From Nitrospinaceae bacterium (GTDB lineage Bacteria > Nitrospinota > Nitrospinia > Nitrospinales > Nitrospinaceae), in assembly GCA_024644405.1 (NCBI GenBank), contig JAHELC010000005.1, positions 62,001 to 126,000 on the forward strand: a stretch of DNA of 64,000 nucleotides. Reading direction: 5' to 3'. A program made the position numbers and the translations under genes. Positions 53,631 through 62,305 of this stretch are shown here, piece after piece. The notes under the pieces are model-generated. The model saw only the letters and a list, made by a program, of their open reading frames with translations. It did not search any database and had not been told where the DNA came from. Position 1 is the stretch's first letter, and each line of letters begins with the position of its first letter.

Positions 53631-53824
53631 TCGCTACGCCTCGCTGTGGTCTAATCGATTGAAATTAAAGGATATTTATAAATCAGACCGTATTTGAAGA
53701 AAAAAATCGACCGCCCCCCTGTTAGCCGAGGCATTATCTAACATTTCAAAAGCTTAATCAAATATTATAATATCCTGGAATTCACCCGTTAAGTCAGGGG
53801 AGCCTTGAACAATCCAAACCGGTA
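53631..53824. other. Intergenic region before tatC
   Basis: Together with the sites listed next, the gap from 53631 to 53988 holds 358 bases without a convincing protein gene. Very AT-rich stretches near 53640-53700 and 53760-53780 should carry the divergent promoter for the minus-strand 59-aa gene/tRNA unit, but no clear -35/-10 pair was found there. Confidence 0.4.
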
Positions 53825-53853
53825 TTGAAATCAAACGGGTATTTGAGTAATAT
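53825..53853 (+). promoter_or_regulatory. Candidate promoter of tatC
   Basis: TTGAAA at 53825-53830 and TAATAT at 53848-53853 with a 17-base spacer. It predicts a leader of about 130 bases before tatC that contains the hairpin at 53945-53967. Confidence 0.52.
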
Positions 53854-53944
53854 GAGGCACCGCATGAAAATAAGGCTTTGAGTCAGGAATACTTCGATCT
53901 CACTGTTGTTTTTTGCAGAACTTTTAAATGATACAAACTTCCTC

Positions 53945-53967
53945 AAGGCCCTTTTTAGAAGGGCCTT
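53945..53967 (+). promoter_or_regulatory. Leader hairpin before tatC
   Basis: AAGGCCCTT pairs perfectly with AAGGGCCTT across a five-base loop, ending 21 bases before the tatC ATG. No T-run follows, so it is not a standard terminator. A 15-codon open frame (53928-53975) runs through it. Confidence 0.45.
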
Positions 53968-53988
53968 GTGTTTAACCGAAAACGTTGA

Positions 53989-54849
53989 ATGGCCACGCAT
54001 TTAAAATTCACCGAAAAAGTCCCCATCTCCTCCCACCTGATTGAGTTGAAAAACAGGATGATCAAGGTCGCCATTGTGTTGGCCATTTTCTTTGGTGTCT
54101 GTTTTTATTTCAAGGACTTCCTGCTTTTCTGGCTGGAGGACCCCCTGCCTTCCAAATACAAGGGCAATCTCATTTTCATCAGCCCCACGGAACCTTTTTT
54201 CGCGCATATGAAAGTGTCCTTTATGGGGGCTCTTTTTATTTCCATGCCGTACATTCTCTATCACATCTGGTTTTTTATCTCTCCCGGGCTCAAGGTCAAG
54301 GAGAAAAAGATCACCATGATGTTTGTTTTTTTCGGGACTATTTTTTTCGTGTTCGGTGGGGTGTTCTGTTATTTTCTGGTACTGCCGCTCGGTCTCAAAT
54401 TCCTGATAGGTTATGGGATTGAGTGGTATCATTTTCAGCTCACGATTCAACTGTACTTCAATTTTGTGGTGAAGCTGATCCTGGCGTTCGCTTTTGCCTT
54501 CCAGACACCGTTGATCATGGTGTTGCTGACCAAATTTGGAATCATCAACACCATTAAAATGCGGATGTACCGCAAGTGGGCCTTCCTGGGATCTTTTGCA
54601 TTGGCTGCGGTCCTCACGCCTCCCGATATCATTACCCAGGTTCTACTCGGACTTCCCCTTTACGGTCTTTATGAATTCGGTGTTTTGGTGTCCGCGTTTT
54701 TTGAAGACCCAAAACAGAGAGCGCAGGTGATCAAGCAAATGCAACTGCAAAGAGAAATGAAGCAGGCCAAAAAAGAAGCGGCAATGAAAGCCTCCAGCAT
54801 CAAGAAAAAAATCAAGAAGACCGTCAAGCCCAAAACCAAGGCTGGCTGA
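53989..54849 (+). CDS. tatC: Twin-arginine translocase subunit TatC
   Basis: TatC is the receptor subunit for Tat signal peptides in the cytoplasmic membrane. The 286-aa protein has six membrane helices and the family signatures HLIELKNRM at the N-terminus (the usual HL.ELR.R), PTEPFFAHMKVSF near 65, MPYILYHIWFFISPGL near 85 and QTPLIMVLLTKFG near 183. A long Lys-rich C-terminal tail (about 240-286) is unusual. The Rieske protein at 17742-18302, with its SRRDF motif, is a likely client. tatA/B genes are not in the window. Confidence 0.96.
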   Translation: MATHLKFTEKVPISSHLIELKNRMIKVAIVLAIFFGVCFYFKDFLLFWLEDPLPSKYKGNLIFISPTEPFFAHMKVSFMGALFISMPYILYHIWFFISPGLKVKEKKITMMFVFFGTIFFVFGGVFCYFLVLPLGLKFLIGYGIEWYHFQLTIQLYFNFVVKLILAFAFAFQTPLIMVLLTKFGIINTIKMRMYRKWAFLGSFALAAVLTPPDIITQVLLGLPLYGLYEFGVLVSAFFEDPKQRAQVIKQMQLQREMKQAKKEAAMKASSIKKKIKKTVKPKTKAG

Positions 54850-54868
54850 TGTTCCTTCCCGCCAATCC

Positions 54869-55564
54869 CTAGAATAAAAATCCCAACAAGGTAAATACTT
54901 TCGGATAGTGGTGTGCCAGCATCCAGCCTGCGATGTGGCAGGCGATCTGGAACGCCAGGGGAGCCACCAGCGACCCGGTGAGGTAATAAAACGATGAGGC
55001 CATGAGTCCGAGTAAAAACATTCCCAATTGAAGATCAAAGTGAACCAGTACAAATACCAGCCCCCCCAGGTATATGGCGAGCGCCGGTTTGTATTTGCGA
55101 ATCAGCGCCTGGAGAAAGTAACCTGTTAAAAATCCCTGCTCCGCGAAGGAAATCAAAACGGCCGATCCCATAAAAACAGCAAAGCCGGATTTTTCTTGTG
55201 ATCCCTCGGAAAGTCTTTGGTCGGCCCCAGAAAACAATTCAGTTTGTCCCATACCGGTCGCATCAATCAAATGATCGAACACAGGAACCATCCCCACCAG
55301 CAAGCCCCCTGCCAGGCATCCCAGCATCAGATTTTGTTTCCAATGTTCTAAATGGAAACCCAATCGTTGCCACGACGCCTGGCGGGTAAGAATAAGAATC
55401 ATCACCGCCAATCCGAAATAAGCCGGATAGATAACAGGGGCCCATTGTTGAGCCTGCGGAAAAAGGATGTGAGCCGCTGGAAACAGCACGCAGAAGTAAA
55501 CCGCAAGGAACCCTGCCGGTCCCTTCAATCCCCATGTTCCCTTAAAATCGGTTTGCTTAAACAT
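54869..55564 (-). CDS. CPBP/CAAX-protease-like membrane protein, degenerate
   Basis: A 231-aa protein with about seven membrane helices. The layout resembles the CPBP (Abi) glutamic-protease family, with an AEQGFLTGYFLQAL stretch in place of the EExxxR motif and VLVHFDLQLGMFLLGL in place of the later His motif. Only one Glu of the EE pair remains and the Arg is Thr/Gly, so proteolytic activity is doubtful. A third conserved region (FQIACHIAGWMLAHH) is near the end. It is convergent with tatC, 19 bases apart. Confidence 0.65.
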   Translation of the reverse strand: MFKQTDFKGTWGLKGPAGFLAVYFCVLFPAAHILFPQAQQWAPVIYPAYFGLAVMILILTRQASWQRLGFHLEHWKQNLMLGCLAGGLLVGMVPVFDHLIDATGMGQTELFSGADQRLSEGSQEKSGFAVFMGSAVLISFAEQGFLTGYFLQALIRKYKPALAIYLGGLVFVLVHFDLQLGMFLLGLMASSFYYLTGSLVAPLAFQIACHIAGWMLAHHYPKVFTLLGFLF

Positions 55565-55677
55565 CCACGCTCATGAATTCGGATTGATACAAAGGGTCGT
55601 TTTACGGCAACCCCAAATCCTTTTCGTGATATTATACTCGGCTTTAACACACCGGAAAGTCAATAGGAGGCTGTATC

Positions 55678-56562
55678 GTGGAAGTCAACATATCCGCCTG
55701 GCGGGATCAAGGTCTGTCGGATAGCGAAATCAAAAAGAAAATTGTTCTCTCCAAGCATAATATGGTGAACAGTAATCTGAGCGAAGCCCGCATCCAGGGA
55801 GCCAACCTTTCGCAGGGAAATTTCATGCGCGCCATCATGCGGAATGCGGATCTCACGGAGGTCGATTTCCGGGGAGCCGACATGATGGGGACTCTTTTTG
55901 AAGGCAGTAATTTGACCGGTGCCCTGTTCACCGGGAACCATATGACCCAGACGGTGTTCGATGAAGCCCGGCTCGACCGGGCCAACCTGAGCGGAGCCAA
56001 TCTGGCCAACTCCGTTTTCAAGTGGGCTAAATTGACAGGTACCGTTTTCACCAAAGCTGTCATGACCCAGGTGGTGCTTACCGGCACCGAAATGGATCAG
56101 GTCAATTTTATCAAGAGCGACCTGACCCATGCCGGTTTGCGTGAAGCCGTGATCAAAGGCACGCAATTTAATTTCTCCAAATGCACACGAGCGGATTTCC
56201 GCGAAACGGAGATCGAAGGAAGTGATTTTTCACAGGCCAATCTCAGTCAGGTCGACTTCAGGGTGGCCACAATTTCCCGAACTCGTTTCAACGGCACCAA
56301 CATCAGCCAGTCCAATTTCACCAGCGCGGAATTGGATGAAGTCGATTTCACAGACAGTAACCTGGATCAGGTGGATTTTACCGACGCGGAGTTAAAGGGA
56401 GTGATCTTTAAGGGAGCCCAATTGACCGGCGCGAATCTCGAGTCGATTCTCAATCTTTCCCCTGAACAGATCAATTCCGCCAAAATCGATAAATTCACCA
56501 AACTCCCGCCCCATCTGGAAGTGGTCTGGGAAGGCAAAAAGTTTGAATGCAGAATTCGGTAG
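55678..56562 (+). CDS. Pentapeptide-repeat protein
   Basis: A 294-aa protein from GTG 55678 with AGGAGG seven bases upstream. After a short N-terminal segment (ISAWRDQGLSDSEIKKKIV) come about 40 pentapeptide units of the A(D/N)LxX type (ADLTEVDFRGADMMG, ANLSGANLANSVF, ADFRETEIEGSDFSQ, VDFTDSNLDQVDF), which form a right-handed quadrilateral beta-helix. It has no signal or membrane helix, so it is probably cytoplasmic. Some relatives protect gyrase from quinolones, but nothing in the sequence identifies the partner here. A hairpin follows at 56609-56631. Confidence 0.93.
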   Translation: MEVNISAWRDQGLSDSEIKKKIVLSKHNMVNSNLSEARIQGANLSQGNFMRAIMRNADLTEVDFRGADMMGTLFEGSNLTGALFTGNHMTQTVFDEARLDRANLSGANLANSVFKWAKLTGTVFTKAVMTQVVLTGTEMDQVNFIKSDLTHAGLREAVIKGTQFNFSKCTRADFRETEIEGSDFSQANLSQVDFRVATISRTRFNGTNISQSNFTSAELDEVDFTDSNLDQVDFTDAELKGVIFKGAQLTGANLESILNLSPEQINSAKIDKFTKLPPHLEVVWEGKKFECRIR

Positions 56563-56608
56563 CAGCCCCAAACCTATATTATCCCTTTTTATTCAAATAC
56601 TTACTTTA

Positions 56609-56631
56609 AAGCTCCTTAAACTTTGGAGCTT
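56609..56631 (+). other. Hairpin after the pentapeptide-repeat gene
   Basis: AAGCTCC (56609-56615) pairs with GGAGCTT (56625-56631) across a nine-base loop. There is no T-run on the plus strand, so termination is uncertain. Confidence 0.35.
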
Positions 56632-56691
56632 CCTCCGCAGGCGGTAAGAAATTTTCTTTGGGAAATGTGATCGTCCGGGGTCCGGGCAGAG

Positions 56692-56720
56692 TTGACAAGC
56701 TTCAGGGTTTTTTCTACTAT
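56692..56720 (+). promoter_or_regulatory. Promoter of the small-ORF/rpiB/glyA unit
   Basis: A perfect TTGACA at 56692-56697 and TACTAT at 56715-56720 with a 17-base spacer. Transcription would begin near 56727, about 15 bases before the start of the 58-codon frame at 56742 and 184 before rpiB. Confidence 0.68.
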
Positions 56721-56741
56721 CCATAGCGGAGAGCCTATTCC

Positions 56742-56918
56742 ATGGAATCCTGGCCCGTAGAATCGGCATCGGGCGCTCAAGGACACTTCCCATTTAAGAA
56801 ATTCTTTTCCAGACTTGAGGCCATTCATCTCAAAATTCCTCTCACGTTTATTCGAATTGACGGTGATCTGAACCATACGATGATTACCCGGTACAGGAAC
56901 AAAAAAATACATGAATAG
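56742..56918 (+). CDS. Small upstream ORF, 58 codons, overlapping rpiB
   Basis: A frame of 58 codons (MESWPVESASGAQGHF at the start, then FKKFFSRLEAIHLKIPLTF, ending [12 protein letters not shown]). GGAGAG at 56728-56733 is eight bases before the ATG, and a consensus promoter is just upstream. The stop lies inside the rpiB start region (ATGAATAG, eight-base overlap), while rpiB itself has only a poor ribosome-binding site. It may be a real small protein or a leader that couples translation to rpiB. It is not recognised as a family. Confidence 0.42.
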   Translation: MESWPVESASGAQGHFPFKKFFSRLEAIHLKIPLTFIRIDGDLNHTMITRYRNKKIHE

Positions 56919-57390
56919 AGATATAAAGATTGGCAAAATTGTTATTGCCTCCGATCATGCAGGCTTTGAGTTGAAAGAAAGTATCAAAGAGTGCCTGAAA
57001 GCCGACGGCATCCCGATCGAAGACTTTGGACCGGGCAATTCCGACCGGGTAGATTACCCTGATTACGGCACCAAGGTGGCTAAGGCGGTTTCGGACGATG
57101 AAAACCTGAACGGGATCGTGATTTGCGGAACCGGCATCGGTATGTCCATCGTGGTCAACCGGTTTCCTAAAGTCCGGGGCACATTGTGCGCGGATGTCTA
57201 CACCGCCAAACTTTGCCGGCAGCACAACGACTCCAATGTCCTGATTCTCGGGGGCCGCGTGGTGGGCAAGGGATTGGCCTATGAAATCGTCAATACCTGG
57301 CTGAAAACCCCGTTTGAAGGGGGACGCCACAGCGATCGCCTGAAAAAAATTGATCATATCGAAAACATGTTAACCAAGGGAGAACTGTAA
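56911..57390 (+). CDS. rpiB: Ribose-5-phosphate isomerase B
   Basis: RpiB interconverts ribose 5-phosphate and ribulose 5-phosphate in the pentose phosphate or Calvin-type pathway. The 159-aa protein shows [12 protein letters not shown], the phosphate-binding region [14 protein letters not shown], the catalytic Cys in [11 protein letters not shown] near 73, and [19 protein letters not shown] with His. It starts at ATG 56911 without a good Shine-Dalgarno site (AGGA is 12 bases away) and overlaps the small upstream frame. It is followed after one base by glyA, a frequent pairing. Confidence 0.95.
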   Translation: MNRDIKIGKIVIASDHAGFELKESIKECLKADGIPIEDFGPGNSDRVDYPDYGTKVAKAVSDDENLNGIVICGTGIGMSIVVNRFPKVRGTLCADVYTAKLCRQHNDSNVLILGGRVVGKGLAYEIVNTWLKTPFEGGRHSDRLKKIDHIENMLTKGEL

Positions 57391-57391
57391 A

Positions 57392-58645
57392 TTGTCACTC
57401 TTATCAGATTTCGATCCGGATATTTCTAATGCCATCAAGGGAGAGATCGAACGGGAAAACTTTACCTTGGAAATGATCGCTTCCGAAAACTTCGTCAGTC
57501 CCCAGGTGCTGGAAGCCCTGGGATCGGTGATGACCAACAAATATGCCGAAGGGTATCCCAACAAACGTTACTATGGCGGGTGCCGTTATGTCGACGTGGC
57601 CGAGCAGTTGGCCATCGACCGGGCCAAGCAGATCTTCGAGGCAGAGCATGCCAACGTGCAACCGCATTCCGGTTCGCAGGCCAATATGGCGGTCTATCAT
57701 GCGGCCCTGCAACACGGCGATACGATTCTCGGCATGAACCTGTCGCATGGCGGCCACCTCACCCATGGTTCGCCGGTAAATTTTTCCGGTTACAGCTACA
57801 AGGTCTTCCAGTACGGGCTTCACAAGGACACTGAATTGATCGATTACGATGAAGTCGAACGTTTGGCCAAGGAACACAAACCGAAGATGATCGTGGTCGG
57901 CGCCAGCGCCTATCCGCGCGTCATTGACGCCAAACGGTTTCGCGACATAGCCGATGAAGTCGGCGCAAAAATCATGACGGATATCGCTCATCCCGCAGGC
58001 CTGATCGCGGCGAAATTGTATCCCTCGCCGGTACCGTATTCGGAGTTCGTCACCACCACCACGCACAAAACCCTGCGCGGCCCGCGCGGCGGCATGATTC
58101 TCTGCCGGCAGGAATTCGCCAAAGAAGTGAACAAAAAAATATTTCCCGGTATCCAGGGCGGACCGCTCATGCACGTGATCGCCGCCAAAGCGGTGGCGTT
58201 CAAAGAAGTGCTCGAACCTAATTTCGTCGAGTATCAAAAGCAGGTCATCAAAAACGCGCAATGCCTGGCGGCCTTTCTCAAGGACAACGGTTATAAAGTG
58301 GTCAGTGGCGGCACGGACACCCACTTGATGCTGGTCGATCTAACGCCCCAGGACATCACCGGCAAAGCCGCTGAAGAAGCACTTGATCTGGCCGGCATCA
58401 CCGTCAACAAAAATACCGTGCCCTTCGAAACCCGGAGTCCCTTCGTCACTTCCGGTATCCGGATCGGTACTCCCGCTCTCACCACCCGCGGCATGAAAGA
58501 GAAAGAGATGAAGCAGATCGGGGAAATGATCATCGGCGTATTGGAACGGATCGAGGACAAGGAATTCATCGAGCAAACCCGCCTGAAGGTACGGGAATTG
58601 TGCGAACAGTTTCCCTTTCACATGGAAATGGCCGATAAATACTGA
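57392..58645 (+). CDS. glyA: Serine hydroxymethyltransferase
   Basis: GlyA is a PLP enzyme that interconverts serine and glycine while making 5,10-methylene-THF. At 417 aa it has [24 protein letters not shown] quoted in part as [32 protein letters not shown], the PLP Lys in [14 protein letters not shown] near 227, and [16 protein letters not shown]. The start is TTG 57392 with AAGGGAG nine bases upstream; no in-frame ATG lies close by. It sits between rpiB and nrdR in a tight cluster. Confidence 0.97.
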   Translation: MSLLSDFDPDISNAIKGEIERENFTLEMIASENFVSPQVLEALGSVMTNKYAEGYPNKRYYGGCRYVDVAEQLAIDRAKQIFEAEHANVQPHSGSQANMAVYHAALQHGDTILGMNLSHGGHLTHGSPVNFSGYSYKVFQYGLHKDTELIDYDEVERLAKEHKPKMIVVGASAYPRVIDAKRFRDIADEVGAKIMTDIAHPAGLIAAKLYPSPVPYSEFVTTTTHKTLRGPRGGMILCRQEFAKEVNKKIFPGIQGGPLMHVIAAKAVAFKEVLEPNFVEYQKQVIKNAQCLAAFLKDNGYKVVSGGTDTHLMLVDLTPQDITGKAAEEALDLAGITVNKNTVPFETRSPFVTSGIRIGTPALTTRGMKEKEMKQIGEMIIGVLERIEDKEFIEQTRLKVRELCEQFPFHMEMADKY

Positions 58646-58651
58646 TCCCCT

Positions 58652-59113
58652 ATGAAATGTCCCAGTTGCTCGAACATGGAAAACAAGGTGGTCGACTCCC
58701 GCACCAATCGGGATGGCGACCTGACCCGCCGCCGCCGCGAATGCCTGAACTGTGGCGAACGGTTCACCACTTATGAGCGTATTGAAAAAACGCCTTTGCT
58801 CATCGTCAAGCAGGACGGGCGACGGGAGGAATTCAATCGCAACAAGATTCTGTCAGGAGTGCAGAAGGCCTGCCAGAAACGTCCGGTCAGTGCCGAGCAG
58901 ATGGAAAACCTGGTCGACGGCATAGAACGGTATTTCCAGGAAGCCGGCGAGAAGGAAATATCCGCAGTGACGGTGGGCGAAAAAGTAGTCAAGGAACTGT
59001 ACAATCTGGACAGTGTCGCCTACGTTCGGTTTGCTTCCGTTTACCGCGATTTCAAGGACGTCAACGAATTCATGGCGGAACTCAAAGGAATCATCAAAAA
59101 TAAAGATAATTGA
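58652..59113 (+). CDS. nrdR: Transcriptional repressor NrdR
   Basis: NrdR represses ribonucleotide reductase genes in response to bound ATP/dATP. The 153-aa protein has a zinc ribbon with C3-P-S-C6 and C31-L-N-C34 ([16 protein letters not shown]), the family signature [23 protein letters not shown], and an ATP-cone domain from about residue 45 ([19 protein letters not shown]). It starts six bases after glyA. No NrdR box was recognised in the window. Confidence 0.96.
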   Translation: MKCPSCSNMENKVVDSRTNRDGDLTRRRRECLNCGERFTTYERIEKTPLLIVKQDGRREEFNRNKILSGVQKACQKRPVSAEQMENLVDGIERYFQEAGEKEISAVTVGEKVVKELYNLDSVAYVRFASVYRDFKDVNEFMAELKGIIKNKDN

Positions 59114-59204
59114 GCCAGAGCCGCTCTGCGTAGAATCCTGCCCTTCATCCAATTCTTAACCGCACCTAACTTATTCAATTCTAAGCTCTTTCCTTCCTAA
59201 GTCG

Positions 59205-59233
59205 TTGAATATCTAAGGTTAAAGTGATAGCAT
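59205..59233 (+). promoter_or_regulatory. Candidate promoter of the haem genes
   Basis: TTGAAT at 59205-59210 and TAGCAT at 59228-59233, 17 bases apart, 38 bases before the ccsA-like start. The rest of the 158-base gap after nrdR has no recognised feature. Confidence 0.42.
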
Positions 59234-59271
59234 AACCCGTCGTTTAACCGCATACCGTTTATTGAAAATCG

Positions 59272-60063
59272 ATGAAAATCATCACCTTTAATATTGCGAT
59301 GATCAGCTATCTGCTGGCCTCGTTGGAATATTTTATTTATCTCGTTTATCGGAAACCGGGAGTATCCACACTGGCAACCGCGACGGTGGTGGTTGGGCTG
59401 TTATCGCATACGGCGATCATCGGACTGCGTTCCCAGGAAACGGGGCATGGCCCCTACACCACTTCCTTTGAAGTGGCTATTTTTCTGTCGTGGCTGGTGG
59501 TGGTCGTTTATTGCTTCACCCACTGGAGATACAAGATCAAGGACCTGGGATCGTTCGTCATCCCGGTGGCCTTTTTGATCCTGCTGTACGCCACTTTTTT
59601 GTCGAAGGAGATTGTCAATTTCCCGGAATCGGAATTCAGGATTTTGTTGACTCTGCACCGGACATTATCCATTATCGGATTTGCCGCTTTTGCCATTGCG
59701 TTTGGGCTTGGGGTCATGTATTTAATTCAGGAAAAACAGGTTAAATCGAAAAAACTCGGCATGATGTATTTTCGCATGCCTTCGCTGGAGTCTTTGGATA
59801 ATCTGACCTACAAGGCGGTGGCGGTCGGTTTTCCCCTGTTCACATTGGGATTTTTGACCGGGTCCATCTGGAATATCAAGATGAGCCAGTCGTCTTTATT
59901 TTCCTGGGAATTGGTTAAAATCTGGCCGCTGGTCATTGGCTGGATATTGTACGGCCTGGTATTTTTTGGACGGTACCGGATGGGATGGCGTGGTAAAAAA
60001 GTCGCCCAGGGGTCGGTGATCGGCTTCGTCACTGTTATAATAAGCATCATTTTACACGTTTGA
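59272..60063 (+). CDS. CcsA/HemX-like cytochrome c assembly membrane protein
   Basis: A 263-aa protein with about eight membrane helices, of the CcsA/HemX family (cytochrome c maturation or haem handling). The WWD-like segment is replaced by weaker aromatic residues; His residues occur at helix ends (LLSHTAIIG, YCFTHWRY, LTLHRTLSI). It is immediately before hemA (stop two bases upstream of the hemA ATG), the common ccsA/hemX-hemA order, so haem delivery or control of GlutR levels is likely. A multihaem cytochrome at 20000 would need such assembly. Confidence 0.87.
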   Translation: MKIITFNIAMISYLLASLEYFIYLVYRKPGVSTLATATVVVGLLSHTAIIGLRSQETGHGPYTTSFEVAIFLSWLVVVVYCFTHWRYKIKDLGSFVIPVAFLILLYATFLSKEIVNFPESEFRILLTLHRTLSIIGFAAFAIAFGLGVMYLIQEKQVKSKKLGMMYFRMPSLESLDNLTYKAVAVGFPLFTLGFLTGSIWNIKMSQSSLFSWELVKIWPLVIGWILYGLVFFGRYRMGWRGKKVAQGSVIGFVTVIISIILHV

Positions 60064-60065
60064 TT

Positions 60066-61340
60066 ATGGCTGAATCCAATCTTGTCATTGTAGGAGTCAA
60101 CCACAAAACCACGCCAGTGGAATTGCGGGAGAAACTCGCCTTCACCAAGGGGAACATCGAGGAGTCGACGGAAAAGCTCTGCGGTTTTCCGGAAGTCGAT
60201 GAGAACCTCATTATTTCGACCTGCAACCGGGTGGAAATCTACGCCCGCGTCAATGATGTCGACCGGGGAATCGATCGCCTGAAAAAGTTCATCTGCGAAT
60301 TCCACATGATTCCCTACAATCTGCTGGACAAGCATTTTTACGCCTTCCAGGAAGAGGAAACAGTGCAACATCTGTTCCGGGTTTCTGCCAGCCTCGATTC
60401 GATGGTGGTCGGGGAATCGCAGATTCTGGGACAGGTGAAGGACGCCTACAGCCTGGCCAAATCCCTGCAGACCACCGGCCTGATCCTGAACCAGCTATTC
60501 GAAAAAGCTTTCAACGTGGCCAAAAAAATTCGGGAGGAAACCGGTATTAACGAAAGCGCGGTTTCCATCAGTTCGGCGGCGGTTGAGCTGGCCCGGAAAA
60601 TCTTCGAGGATCTGGAGAGTCATACCGTCATGCTGGTCGGCACCGGAGAGATGGCGGAACTGGCGGCCAAGCATCTTATTTCCTATGGCGTCAAAACCGT
60701 GTATGTCGCCAGCCGGACATATGAGCGGGCGACAACTCTGGCGAAAACCCTGAATGGCAGTGCACTGGATTTCGAGCATTTTAAAACCGAGTTGCACAAG
60801 GCCGACATCGTCATCAGTTCCACCGCTTCACCCAAATTTATTATCAATAAAGAAATCGTTCAGTCGGCCATTCATCAACGCAATAACCGGCCCATGTTTT
60901 TTATCGATATCGCTGTGCCCCGTGACATCGAACCGGAGGTGAACGATCTTGAAAACGTCTATTTGTATGATATCGATGATCTGCAAAGTGTGGTGAATGC
61001 CAACCTCCAGGAACGGGAAAAAGAAGCGGAAGTGGCCATGGGGATCATTCGGACGGAAGTCAGCAAATTCAATAATTGGGTGGAGTCGCTGGATGCCATA
61101 CCGACCATCGTTGAATTGAGAAAACGCGCGGAAGCGGTCCGGATGCAGGAAATCGAAAAAACCCTCAAGAAAATGACGCATCTCTCGGACGAAGACAAAA
61201 ACAACCTTCATCAAATGACTTCATCCATTATCAATAAAATCCTGCACAAACCCACCGTCAACCTCAAGAAGAAAACACAAACCACCGAAGGCCGGACTTA
61301 CCTGAAGGCCATCCGCGACTTGTTTCACCTGGACGATTGA
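60066..61340 (+). CDS. hemA: Glutamyl-tRNA reductase
   Basis: HemA reduces glutamyl-tRNA to glutamate-1-semialdehyde, the first committed step of C5 tetrapyrrole synthesis. It is 424 aa from ATG 60066; the TTG at 60060 is rejected. The signatures are GVNHKTTPVELREKLAF at the start, the catalytic Cys in ISTCNRVEIYA near 48, FRVSASLDSMVVGESQILGQV, the NADPH motif LVGTGEMAELAAKHL near 190 and IDIAVPRDIEPEV. It precedes hemC without a gap. Confidence 0.97.
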   Translation: MAESNLVIVGVNHKTTPVELREKLAFTKGNIEESTEKLCGFPEVDENLIISTCNRVEIYARVNDVDRGIDRLKKFICEFHMIPYNLLDKHFYAFQEEETVQHLFRVSASLDSMVVGESQILGQVKDAYSLAKSLQTTGLILNQLFEKAFNVAKKIREETGINESAVSISSAAVELARKIFEDLESHTVMLVGTGEMAELAAKHLISYGVKTVYVASRTYERATTLAKTLNGSALDFEHFKTELHKADIVISSTASPKFIINKEIVQSAIHQRNNRPMFFIDIAVPRDIEPEVNDLENVYLYDIDDLQSVVNANLQEREKEAEVAMGIIRTEVSKFNNWVESLDAIPTIVELRKRAEAVRMQEIEKTLKKMTHLSDEDKNNLHQMTSSIINKILHKPTVNLKKKTQTTEGRTYLKAIRDLFHLDD

Positions 61341-62282
61341 ATGTCTGATATTTTTTCCGTCAGCAAGGTCACCATTGGCACGCGCGGGAGTCCCTTGGCT
61401 CTCTGGCAGGCACACTGGATCAAATCTCAATTGGAATCCGTCCATGATGATTTGACCGTCGAGTTGGTCAAAATCAAAACTTCCGGCGACAAGATTCAGG
61501 ATGTTCCCCTCGCGAAAGTGGGAGGCAAGGGACTGTTCACCAAGGAAATCGAGGAGAGCCTGTTGCGCTACGAAACCGATATTGCGGTTCACAGCATGAA
61601 GGACGTGCCGGTAAAATTCCCTCCCAGTCTGACTCTGTCGGTGGTCACCGAGCGGCAAGATCCGCGCGATGTTTTGGTTTCCAGGAAAAATTTGAAACTG
61701 GATGATCTCCCGAAAGGCGCCAAAGTCGGCACCGGCAGTTTCCGCAGAACCACCCAGCTCCTGAATTACCGTCCGGACCTGGAAGTGGTTCCCATGCGCG
61801 GCAATGTCCAGACTCGACTGAACAAACTTGAATCAGAAGGATTGGATGCTATCCTCCTCGCCGCCGCAGGATTGATCCGCCTGGAAATGGGGGACCACAT
61901 CACGGAATTCATCGAACCCGAAATCATGCTGCCGGGAGGCGGGCAGGGGGCCGTCGGCATTGAATCCCGCAAGGAAGACCTCGGTGTCATGAATCGTATC
62001 TACCCGTTGGACCATGAGGAGTCGCATCGCGCCCTGGAAGCGGAGCGCGGTTTTTTAACCCGCCTGGAAGGCGGTTGTCAGGTGCCGATCGGTGTCTATG
62101 CAACCATTGAAGGAGAGAGCATACGACTCCGGGGATTGGTCGGAAGTCTGGACGGCAAGCGGGTGCTCAAAGCGGAACAGACCGGTTCCACTGAGGATCC
62201 TGAGGGACTAGGATTTCAGCTGGCCGGGGAAATTCTGGAAATGGGCGCGGACAAAATATTGAAGGAAGTTTACGGAACTTAA
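61341..62282 (+). CDS. hemC: Porphobilinogen deaminase
   Basis: HemC links four porphobilinogens to hydroxymethylbilane using a dipyrromethane cofactor. At 313 aa it has IGTRGSPLALWQAHWI, KIQDVPLAKVGGKGLFTKE with the catalytic region, HSMKDVPVKFP, TGSFRRTTQLL, RGNVQTRLNKL, GQGAVGIE and the cofactor-attaching Cys in LEGGCQVPIGVY near 241. It starts directly after the hemA stop and ends in a hairpin that overlaps its stop codon. hemB and hemL are not in the window. Confidence 0.97.
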   Translation: MSDIFSVSKVTIGTRGSPLALWQAHWIKSQLESVHDDLTVELVKIKTSGDKIQDVPLAKVGGKGLFTKEIEESLLRYETDIAVHSMKDVPVKFPPSLTLSVVTERQDPRDVLVSRKNLKLDDLPKGAKVGTGSFRRTTQLLNYRPDLEVVPMRGNVQTRLNKLESEGLDAILLAAAGLIRLEMGDHITEFIEPEIMLPGGGQGAVGIESRKEDLGVMNRIYPLDHEESHRALEAERGFLTRLEGGCQVPIGVYATIEGESIRLRGLVGSLDGKRVLKAEQTGSTEDPEGLGFQLAGEILEMGADKILKEVYGT

Positions 62283-62305
62283 GGTATTACCTTAAGTTAT
62301 TTTAT
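62276..62305 (+). terminator. Terminator of the haem operon
   Basis: AACTTAAGGT (62276-62285) pairs perfectly with ACCTTAAGTT (62289-62298) across a three-base loop, followed by a T-rich TTTTATTT. The hemC stop codon (62280-62282) lies in the stem. It separates hemC from the convergent dehydrogenase gene. Confidence 0.58.

Noticed and set aside
56616-56936. 106-codon minus-strand frame between the pentapeptide gene and rpiB
   Set aside because: No ribosome site or family likeness was seen. The plus-strand 58-codon frame with promoter and Shine-Dalgarno explains the region better.
57404-58324. 306-codon minus-strand frame antisense to glyA
   Set aside because: It is a shadow of the high-GC third positions of glyA, with no family features.
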